A DNA stretch of 11,759 nt from DAIRVC01 sp036803025 (GTDB lineage Bacteria; Chloroflexota; Anaerolineae; Anaerolineales; E44-bin32): the NCBI GenBank assembly GCA_036803025.1, contig DAIRVC010000078.1:1-11759 (forward strand), read 5' to 3'. Each line of letters begins with the position of its first letter. Positions within the stretch are counted from its first letter, which is position 1. The notes beneath the pieces were generated by a model. The model had not been told where the DNA came from. It made no database searches and saw nothing but the letters and a program-made list of their open reading frames with translations. The position numbers and the translations under genes are program-made. Positions 7,091-11,759 of this stretch are shown one piece after another.

Positions 7091-7123
7091 CAGCTTTGAA
7101 TATACATAGATATAGGGAAGCTG
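7091..7123. promoter_or_regulatory. Candidate operator dyad over the left-arm promoter
   Basis: CAGCTT (7091-7096) and AAGCTG (7118-7123) form a perfect inverted repeat with a 21-nt centre. That centre carries a second, inner symmetry, TATA (7101-7104) and TATA (7111-7114). The dyad covers the -10, the spacer, part of the -35 and the predicted +1, so a bound repressor would block RNA polymerase. The divergent GntR protein is the obvious candidate. The box TATAGGGAA at 7111-7119 recurs at the gntR promoter. Assignment to GntR is inference. Confidence 0.45.
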
Positions 7124-7127
7124 TCAA
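7099..7127 (-). promoter_or_regulatory. Sigma70-type promoter of the DUF1638-methyltransferase-transporter operon
   Basis: On the minus strand a perfect TTGACA (-35, 7122-7127) is followed after exactly 17 nt by TATATT (-10, 7099-7104, 5 of 6 consensus bases). The predicted start of transcription is near 7092, giving a leader of about 22 nt before the ATG at 7069. The element is a sharp A+T-rich island in G+C-rich DNA. It lies inside a dyad (7091-7123) that probably serves as its operator. Confidence 0.8.
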
Positions 7128-7295
7128 CGAGGACTGCGCGGGACCGCCAGTGGCGTCAATTCATATTGAGACTGATCCTCTCGGATTTCGACGGATTCGA
7201 TGGGGCCGGCGTGAGGCGCGCGACGGCCTGCCCCCTGGCCTCGCCCTGGTGCGCAGGGGGGAATCGACCTCCGCTGCTCGTGGATCCCTCGCGGA
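7128..7295. other. Core of the divergent intergenic region
   Basis: The central part of the 283-nt divergent region has no coding frame of its own. It contains a perfect short dyad TCAAT-TCAT-ATTGA (7156-7169), again A+T-rich in a G+C-rich setting, upstream of the -35 of the left promoter (7122-7127) at a distance where an activator could bind. The remainder (7200-7290) is G+C-rich and shows nothing I can name. Confidence 0.4.
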
Positions 7296-7323
7296 TTGAC
7301 AACGTCGGGGCGGCTGGTAGACT
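7296..7323 (+). promoter_or_regulatory. Extended -10 promoter of the gntR-corrinoid-SDR-moaF arm
   Basis: A perfect TTGACA (7296-7301) is followed after 16 nt by TAGACT (7318-7323), which is preceded by TGG to give an extended -10 (TGnTAnnnT). Transcription would begin near 7330, within the TATAGGGAA box (7326-7334) shared with the opposite promoter. This implies autoregulation or coordinate control. A TACTAT at 7323-7328 would need a 21-nt spacer and is less likely. Confidence 0.6.
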
Positions 7324-7352
7324 ACTATAGGGAACCCGCACGGACTTCACCC

Positions 7353-8120
7353 TTGGCCGAAAAACCGATCACCTCGATCGACCGCCATTCGCACGAACCT
7401 GCCTATGCGCAGTTGGTGCGCATCCTGATGCAGCAGCTGGCCGACGGCGTCTTTCGCGCCGGCGACCGCCTCCCCTCCGAGGCACAGCTGTGCGAGCTCT
7501 ACGGCGTCAGCCCGATGACCGTGCGGCGCGTGGTCAACATCCTGGCCGATCAGGGCGTCGTGACCGCCGAACGCGGGCGGGGCACGTTCGTCAAGGCGCT
7601 CGAACTGGGCACGGCCACATTCAGCCTGGACCGGCTGCGCCAGCTGTTCCGCGGCGCCGGCCAATCCTCGGTCAAACTGCTGGAAGCGCGCATCACCCCG
7701 GCCAGCGAACGCACGGCGCGCAAGCTGGCGATCGAGCCCGGCCAGCCGACGGTCTACATCCGCCGGCTCATCTATGAAAGCGATGACCCGGTGCTCCTGC
7801 ACCGGGAGCACGTGATCTACGATCCGACGCGCCCGATCATCGAGGCGGAAATGGAGGTCACCGCGCTGCGCGGGCTGTTCAGCGGCGGCGGCGGCTCCGA
7901 CCTCAAGCGCGGCGACCTGACCATCGACGCCACAACGCTGACCAGCGAGGAGGGGGCGCTGTTGCGCTCGAAAGGCGGGGCGCCCGCCTTCCGCCTGGAG
8001 CACGTCTTCTACGACTTCGGACAGCGCCCGGTCAGCTGGGGCTGGTTCATCTGCGCCGGCGAGCGTCTCCAATTCACAGCCACGATCGGCGTCCCCGATC
8101 CCCAGACGGTGAAAGCATGA
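7353..8120 (+). CDS. GntR family (HutC subfamily) transcriptional regulator with UTRA domain
   Basis: Ligand-responsive DNA-binding regulator, 255 residues from the preferred start. An N-terminal winged helix-turn-helix (about 15-80) has the hallmark LPSEAQLCELYGVSPMTVRR (40-59) and the wing ERGRGTFV. A UTRA effector-binding domain (about 95-250) includes VYIRRLIYESDDPVLLHREH, typical of HutC/FarR-type proteins that bind small catabolic ligands. Start: TTG at 7353-7355 is chosen because it puts SIDRHSHEPAYAQL near the N-terminus as in the family. It has no clear Shine-Dalgarno, and the open frame runs back to 7296, inside the promoter. The stop overlaps the next gene as ATGA. It probably controls both divergent arms, with the methylated substrate or a product as effector (inference). 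Confidence 0.9.
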   Translation: MAEKPITSIDRHSHEPAYAQLVRILMQQLADGVFRAGDRLPSEAQLCELYGVSPMTVRRVVNILADQGVVTAERGRGTFVKALELGTATFSLDRLRQLFRGAGQSSVKLLEARITPASERTARKLAIEPGQPTVYIRRLIYESDDPVLLHREHVIYDPTRPIIEAEMEVTALRGLFSGGGGSDLKRGDLTIDATTLTSEEGALLRSKGGAPAFRLEHVFYDFGQRPVSWGWFICAGERLQFTATIGVPDPQTVKA

Positions 8121-8776
8121 ATCCCACAGAGCCCAGCGCTGCGCTGATCGCCGCCATATCCGACCTGCAGGAAGAACGCTCCCTGGCGCTGGTCCGCCGC
8201 CGGATCGAAGCCGGCGACGATCCCCTGCTGATCATTCAGGACTGCAAGGAGGGCATGCGTCAGGTCGGGGCACACTACGAGCGCAACGAGTACTTCCTGG
8301 CCGGCCTGATCATGGCGGGCGAGATCTTCCGTGAGGTGATGGAACTGCTCCATCCGGTGGTGGCGCCCAAGTCGGCCGTGCGGTCCTCCGGGCGCGTTCT
8401 GCTGGGCACGGTCGAGGGCGATATCCACGACCTGGGCAAGAACATCGTCAACATGCTCCTTGGCTGCCACAGCTTCGCCGTGTATGACCTGGGTGTCAAC
8501 GTCCCACCGGCCGTGTTCGCCGACCAGGTCGACGAGCTCCAGCCGGATATCGTGTGCATGTCCGGGCTGCTGACCAGCTCCTACGACGCCATGCGCGAAA
8601 CCGTCGAACTGCTGCGCTCGCGGGGCCTCCAGGCGCCGATCATCATCGGCGGCGGCCAGATCAGCGACGAGGTCTGCCGCTACGTGGGCGCCGACTACTG
8701 GACGACGGACGCCGTGGCGGGCGTGGAGATCTGCCAGCGAATCATGGCCGGGGAGGCCGTCAAGCAGGGAGACTGA
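8117..8776 (+). CDS. Second corrinoid methyl-carrier protein, coupled to gntR
   Basis: A full-length corrinoid protein of 219 residues, paralogous to the one at 4844-5476. The cap domain covers about 8-88 (YFLAGLIMAGEIF at 59-71) and the B12-binding domain about 93-215. The cobalt-ligating motif is intact (EGDIHDLGKNIV, Asp102-His104-Gly107), as are MSGLLTSSYD and IIGGGQIS. The two paralogues are alike around these motifs but diverge elsewhere (for example NMLLGCHSFAVYD in place of SFMLDVNGFEVRD), so this is not a recent duplicate. The start ATG shares ATGA with the gntR stop, with only a weak Shine-Dalgarno, which implies translational coupling. No methyltransferase gene is adjacent on this arm. 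It may share the left-arm enzymes or serve a distant methyltransferase. A sensory role with GntR is a more speculative option. Confidence 0.95.
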   Translation: MNPTEPSAALIAAISDLQEERSLALVRRRIEAGDDPLLIIQDCKEGMRQVGAHYERNEYFLAGLIMAGEIFREVMELLHPVVAPKSAVRSSGRVLLGTVEGDIHDLGKNIVNMLLGCHSFAVYDLGVNVPPAVFADQVDELQPDIVCMSGLLTSSYDAMRETVELLRSRGLQAPIIIGGGQISDEVCRYVGADYWTTDAVAGVEICQRIMAGEAVKQGD

Positions 8777-8917
8777 CGCCCCGCCGTGCTCCTGGCGCGG
8801 CGAGCTCCTGCAGCTGGCTGCCGGCACGGTTTCGCCCCAGCCTCTGAGCCGCCGGCGTCTCCAGCCTCCTGCCGCGGGCCCGCCGGCGGCGCACCCAGGA
8901 AGTCCAGGAGACCAGCC

Positions 8918-9739
8918 ATGAAGCTCGACGGAAAGGTGGCCCTCATCACCGGCGCGGGCACGGGCATCGGCGCCGCACTGGCTCGGCGCTTCGTCGCCGA
9001 CGGCGCGAGGGTCTGCCTGACCGGTCGCCGACAGCAGGTCCTCGACGAGCTGGCCCACTCCTTGCCTCCGGGAACGGCGGTCACCTGCCCCGGGGACGTG
9101 ACTCATCTCGATGACGCCCGGCGGATGGTCGAGGCGGCGCTCGGATTCAGCGGCAGGCTCGACGCGCTGGTCAACAACGCGGCGATCGATCCGGGCGGCA
9201 CAACCGTCGTCGATATCGACCCCGAGCTCTGGCATCGGGTGCTCGATACGAACATGACCGGCCCGCTGTACCTGATGAAGGCCGCCATCCCGAGCATGAT
9301 CGCGGCCGGCGGCGGCTCGATCATCAACATCGCCTCTCTGGGTGGTCTGCGCTGCCTGCCGGGCATGCCCGCCTACTGCGCTTCGAAGGCGGGTCTGATC
9401 ATGCTCACGCAGCAGGTGGCCCTCGACTTCGGCCCGGCGGGCGTCCGCTGCAACGCCGTCTGCCCGGGCGGCACGCGAACCGAGATGCTCGAGCAGTCGC
9501 TCAGCCCGCTGGCCAAAGCGCTCGGCACGGATGTGGACGGCGTCTTCGCGCGCATCGCGGCCGGGGTCCCGCTGAGGCGCACCGCGCACCCTGACGAGAT
9601 CACCGGCATCTGCAGCTACCTCGCCAGCGATGATTCGTCGTTCATGACCGGGGCCGTCCTGCTTGTCGACGGAGGCGCGGCAATCGTCGACGTCGCCGGA
9701 ACCGCGCTGACGAGCGCCGGCGTCAAGTGGGGCGTCTGA
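8918..9739 (+). CDS. Short-chain dehydrogenase/reductase (classical SDR)
   Basis: NAD(P)-dependent oxidoreductase of the classical SDR family, 273 residues. The Rossmann nucleotide motif TGAGTGIG is at 11-18, the NNAA motif at 86-89, structural Asn112, and the catalytic triad Ser140, Tyr153 and Lys157 (YCASK). CPGGTRTEM after the active site and the VLLVDGGA end pattern are typical. TGRRQQ at 35-40 puts basic residues after the second strand, which leans towards NADP(H), but this is not decisive. Start: ATG at 8918-8920 with AGGAG at 8906-8910; the frame extends further upstream without a start that has such a site. The 141-nt gap to the corrinoid gene shows no promoter. It may oxidise an alcohol left after demethylation or process the substrate; the substrate is unknown. 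Confidence 0.93.
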   Translation: MKLDGKVALITGAGTGIGAALARRFVADGARVCLTGRRQQVLDELAHSLPPGTAVTCPGDVTHLDDARRMVEAALGFSGRLDALVNNAAIDPGGTTVVDIDPELWHRVLDTNMTGPLYLMKAAIPSMIAAGGGSIINIASLGGLRCLPGMPAYCASKAGLIMLTQQVALDFGPAGVRCNAVCPGGTRTEMLEQSLSPLAKALGTDVDGVFARIAAGVPLRRTAHPDEITGICSYLASDDSSFMTGAVLLVDGGAAIVDVAGTALTSAGVKWGV

Positions 9740-9765
9740 GAGAGCCCTGGTGAAGGAGTGGCACA

Positions 9766-10554
9766 ATGCCGCAGCGAGAGGGCAGCCCGGACTACAAGTA
9801 CGAGGACTACTCGTCCAAGATGGCGGTCAACCGCCTGCCCCAGACGACGGCGCTGGCGGGCCAGACGATGCATTTCACGCTCGACTCGGGCTCAACCTTC
9901 AAGCTCGAGTTCCTCGAGCGCAACAAGCTGACCTGGGAGACTGCCGGCGCAGACGGCGCCGATTGGTACGAGGCGGTGGAGGTCGCTCCGCAGACCTACT
10001 TCATCGACCTGACCTTCGCTGATCGGCCCCGCCAGTCGCAGACGTTCGTCGTCAACACGGCCAGCCGACAAGTGCTGGCGGTCCGCACGACCCTGCGCGA
10101 CGGCCAGGTCGGCAACGAACCGCGGGCGATGCACGAGTTCTCACCCGGCGTGCTCGGCGACCCGATCATCCCGCCTGCCGGCCGCAAGCCAGGACCGACG
10201 CGCGACCTGATCGGACTGCGCGGCATCTACGACTACGGACCCGAGCACGTCTTCGAGCACATCTACCTGAACTCGGAGCGCTATGCCTGGCAGTGCCTCA
10301 TCGGCCCGCTGCGCGGTCAGGCCGACGTCGACCACGCCAGCGCCTACAAGTTCGATGACAACCAATACGTCTTCGCCTTCCGCGAATTCGGCCTGCCCGT
10401 CTCGACCGTTTTCTTCTACAACTGGGAGCAGATGAGGAGCACAGGCAAGTTCTTCGCCGTCGGGGAGGACGGGGCGACCGCCAACACGCCGGCCGGAGCC
10501 TTCATCCGCAAGCTCTCGATGGCCTTCTACCCCCTCGACCTGCAGCCGATCTGA
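9766..10554 (+). CDS. MoaF-family two-domain (calycin-like) protein
   Basis: 262 residues with both halves of the MoaF family. The N-terminal MoaF domain is at about 28-130 (LAGQTMHFTLDSGSTFKLEF and WYEAVEVAPQTYFIDLTF). The C-terminal MoaF domain is at about 145-255 (HVFEHIYLNSERYAWQCLIG, YVFAFREF, NWEQMRSTGKFF). MoaF is named after a gene of the Klebsiella monoamine regulon; despite some database names, a role in molybdenum cofactor synthesis is unproven. The fold is thought to be a lipocalin-like barrel that binds small molecules. No signal peptide is visible, so it is probably cytoplasmic. Start: ATG at 9766-9768 with GAAGGAG (9752-9758), 7 nt upstream. It lies 26 nt after the SDR and should be its operon partner, perhaps binding or converting the same aromatic or amine compound (inference). 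Confidence 0.87.
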   Translation: MPQREGSPDYKYEDYSSKMAVNRLPQTTALAGQTMHFTLDSGSTFKLEFLERNKLTWETAGADGADWYEAVEVAPQTYFIDLTFADRPRQSQTFVVNTASRQVLAVRTTLRDGQVGNEPRAMHEFSPGVLGDPIIPPAGRKPGPTRDLIGLRGIYDYGPEHVFEHIYLNSERYAWQCLIGPLRGQADVDHASAYKFDDNQYVFAFREFGLPVSTVFFYNWEQMRSTGKFFAVGEDGATANTPAGAFIRKLSMAFYPLDLQPI

Positions 10555-10610
10555 GCTTGCGGCGACGGTCTTCCGCAGCCGATCTCGCCCGGTTGTCCGC
10601 CCCGCCGTGC

Positions 10611-10625
10611 AAGTGCCCGGCACTT
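10611..10625. terminator. Small hairpin between convergent genes, weak bidirectional terminator candidate
   Basis: AAGTGC (10611-10616) and GCACTT (10620-10625) form a perfect 6-bp stem with a 3-nt loop in the 100-nt gap between the convergent moaF-like and tudS-like genes. It lies 57 nt after the first stop and 30 nt after the second. There is no U-run on either side, so the assignment rests on position and symmetry only. A weaker TGCGG/CCGCA pair lies at 10558-10577. Confidence 0.35.
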
Positions 10626-10654
10626 CACGCAGCGCAGCTCCTTACGGGCGCAAG

Positions 10655-11236
10655 TCACAGCAGAATCCGAATCGCCTCCAGCGCCTCCCGGTCGGCGCCG
10701 GCCCGGGCGCTCTCCGGATAGGCCGCAAAGGGGATGCCGGCCAGCGCCTCCCGCTTGCGCGCCTCGTCGTGCAGGATCTCCCCGAACACACCCTTGTCCC
10801 TGACCTGCCTCGACTCCGGGACATACCAGGTCATACCGCCCCAAAGGATGTCCGGCTGCAGAGGCTGCGGGGCGCTGTTCAACCCGCACACCGGGCTGCC
10901 GTCCATCATCACGAAACCGGCGATCTGATAGCCGGCGCGGCGGTACTCCTCGGCCTGGTCGAGCACGGACGTCGCCAGCGCCTGGCAGTGGCGGCGGAAC
11001 ATGGGCGAGTTGTACTGATCCTTGACATGCCCCCAGCGCATCGCGCCGGCGTAGGTCATCTCCGGGCACGGCATCTGAATCATGCCCACGTCGGCATCCA
11101 TCAGCATCTCGACCAGGGGCCGGATCACCCCCGGGTAGATGGCGATCCCACGCACCTTGGCATTCTGATTAAGGCAACAGTGGGAGAGGAAGATCAGCCG
11201 GCCGGAACGGGCGTCCTTGACACGCGGGTGCTCCAT
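10655..11236 (-). CDS. CD3072/TudS-like putative Fe-S desulfidase (DUF523-related)
   Basis: 193 residues related to TudS thiouracil desulfidases (DUF523), closest in pattern to the CD3072-type branch: FLSHCCLNQN at 16-25, IQMPCPEMTYAGAMRWG at 53-69 and MMDGSPVCGLN at 110-120. Cys20 (or Cys21), Cys57 and Cys117 fit the three cysteines that hold the [4Fe-4S] cluster in TudS, the fourth iron being free to bind the substrate sulfur. The role would be desulfuration of a thio-compound or sulfur handling; the true substrate is unknown. Start: ATG at 11234-11236 with AGGAG at 11246-11250. It is convergent to the moaF-like gene and so probably transcribed separately. A TAGAAT at about 11286-11291 (minus strand) is a possible -10 but lacks a good -35. 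Relation to the methyl-transfer locus is unproven. Confidence 0.85.
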   Translation of the reverse strand: MEHPRVKDARSGRLIFLSHCCLNQNAKVRGIAIYPGVIRPLVEMLMDADVGMIQMPCPEMTYAGAMRWGHVKDQYNSPMFRRHCQALATSVLDQAEEYRRAGYQIAGFVMMDGSPVCGLNSAPQPLQPDILWGGMTWYVPESRQVRDKGVFGEILHDEARKREALAGIPFAAYPESARAGADREALEAIRILL

Positions 11237-11620
11237 TTGGCCATTCTCCTGTTGGATCGTCTCGTAGCCACTGTCAGACGACCGATTCTAGATCAGGACC
11301 CGCCGCTGGATTCGTGAGCAGACCTCTGCGCCTGTGCCCGTCGAGCGAGGTCAAGGCCTGATGCTGCTCGGCGACGAGACCCGGCCGGAGAGTTTCCGGG
11401 GTCAGGCGCGCTGCGGAAGGAGAAACCGTCGGCGGTTCATCGGGCTGCGCAGCGGATTTGTATGCATCTATCCAGCGCGGGGTCGACCATGACGCGGCTA
11501 CTGTAGGGGCAGACCAGGAAGAGGGCGCCGCGAAGAACGCTACACGAGGACCGCCGCGCTGCCGGCCCGCCCTCCACGCTCGGGGGCCGGCGGGCAGCCG
11601 AAGGACTCGGGGCGTGAACG
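11237..11620. other. 384-nt intergenic region with several nested inverted repeats; no convincing gene
   Basis: Possible frames here are short, rich in Ala/Pro/Arg and lack ribosome-binding sites, so I see no gene. Several inverted repeats are present. TCGTCT/AGACGA (11257-11262, 11276-11281) lies in the leader or promoter area of the tudS-like gene. CCGGA/TCCGG (11385-11389, 11395-11399) is a short hairpin. CGCTGCG/CGCAGCG (11409-11415, 11448-11454) encloses AACCG-TCGG-CGGTT (11424-11437). The promoter of the tudS-like gene must lie in the left part if that gene is not read from upstream. Confidence 0.4.
11561..11591 (-). terminator. G+C-rich stem-loop after the partial right-edge gene
   Basis: GCCGGCCC (11561-11568) and GGGCCGGC (11584-11591) are perfectly inverted around a 15-nt loop, beginning 29 nt downstream of the TAG at 11621 on the minus strand. 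An alternative register gives 14 bp with two mismatches. No U-run follows, so this is a candidate 3'-end structure and not a textbook intrinsic terminator. Confidence 0.4.
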
Positions 11621-11759
11621 CTACGGCCCCCAAGTCAGATCTCGGACCGCTTGCGCGTCCTCGATCAAGACCTGCAGCGGACTCCCGTCGCTCAGCGCCA
11701 GGAGGACTTGCCAGGGGCCTCCACAGCAGTTCCCCAAGATGACTGCCAGGGAACCGTCC
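11621..11759 (-). CDS. C-terminal end of an unrecognised protein (5' end beyond the right edge)
   Basis: A minus-strand frame runs in from the right edge and ends at TAG (11621-11623), leaving 45 visible residues. It includes GSLAVILGNCCGGPWQVLLA and ends LTWGP. The composition (mixed hydrophobic and acidic residues, a NCCGGPW stretch) looks like a real protein tail, unlike the Arg/Pro-rich frame on the opposite strand. I do not recognise the family, and no function is proposed. It may be co-oriented with the tudS-like gene, but 384 nt of structured sequence separates them, with a possible stem-loop right after its stop. Confidence 0.5.
   Translation of the reverse strand, partial: DGSLAVILGNCCGGPWQVLLALSDGSPLQVLIEDAQAVRDLTWGP

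Noticed and set aside
8009..9766. Minus-strand open frame of 585 codons over gntR, corrinoid and SDR genes
   Set aside because: Antisense to three well-supported plus-strand genes; low-complexity composition and no start context.
11267..11273. GCCACTG, a core motif of cobalamin riboswitches
   Set aside because: The other conserved elements (B12 box, upstream GGTGCC-type and purine-rich loops) are not found at suitable positions; chance match. The leaders of both corrinoid arms also show no cobalamin riboswitch.
11535..11624. 9-base direct repeat GAACGCTAC (11535-11543 and 11616-11624)
   Set aside because: A 9-mer pair is expected many times by chance in a window of this size; no flanking symmetry or mobile element.
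11274..11742. Short open frames on both strands in the right-end intergenic region (11274-11633 minus, 11458-11742 plus)
   Set aside because: Ala/Pro/Arg-rich, no ribosome-binding site, no family resemblance, and they overlap the partial gene's more protein-like frame.
1..11759. Insertion sequences, CRISPR arrays, tRNA or rRNA genes
   Set aside because: No transposase frame, regularly spaced repeats, or tRNA/rRNA-like sequence was seen on either strand.

Overview
The window (about 65% G+C by eye) carries a corrinoid-dependent methyl-transfer locus with its own ABC-type uptake system. The reading is a strictly or facultatively anaerobic bacterium that uses acetogen/methylotroph-style demethylation chemistry. 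The G+C-rich coding style, the Tat-exported lipoprotein binding protein and the family mix (URO-D-type methyltransferases, DUF1638, a CD3072/TudS-like protein) would fit an Anaerolineae-type Chloroflexota or a deltaproteobacterial-grade anaerobe. No marker gene settles the taxonomy.

Left arm, minus strand, read from right to left from about 7100 to 1: a strong sigma70-type promoter (TTGACA, 17 nt, TATATT) drives a DUF1638 protein, an AcsE/MtvA-like pterin-dependent methyltransferase, a corrinoid protein and a URO-D-family methyltransferase. These are followed by a Tat lipoprotein substrate-binding protein, a LivH permease and a LivM permease that runs off the left edge. LivG/LivF ATPases would be expected just beyond that edge. 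The order and families match the three-component O-demethylase logic of Moorella MtvABC. Methyltransferase I takes a methyl group from the substrate to the corrinoid, and methyltransferase II passes it to tetrahydrofolate. The transporter genes lie on the same strand downstream, so substrate import and demethylation are probably co-expressed. Two stem-loops sit between genes of this arm (5493-5528 and 1831-1916).

Right arm, plus strand, about 7296-10554: a GntR/HutC-type regulator with a UTRA ligand domain overlaps by ATGA with a second complete corrinoid protein. An SDR oxidoreductase and a two-domain MoaF-family (calycin-like) protein follow. The second corrinoid protein has no methyltransferase beside it. 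The two arms share a divergent regulatory region (7070-7352) with two promoters, a dyad over the left promoter and a repeated TATAGGGAA box at both promoters.

Right end: a convergent minus-strand gene for a CD3072/TudS-like putative Fe-S desulfidase (10655-11236), a structured non-coding stretch, and the C-terminal end of an unrecognised minus-strand gene at the edge. No tRNA, rRNA, CRISPR, insertion sequence or cobalamin riboswitch was found.

The most interesting point is the pairing of an MtvABC-like demethylase/transporter operon with a divergent regulator-corrinoid-SDR-MoaF operon. Together they look like a catabolic system for an unidentified methylated (methoxylated or N-methylated) substrate.
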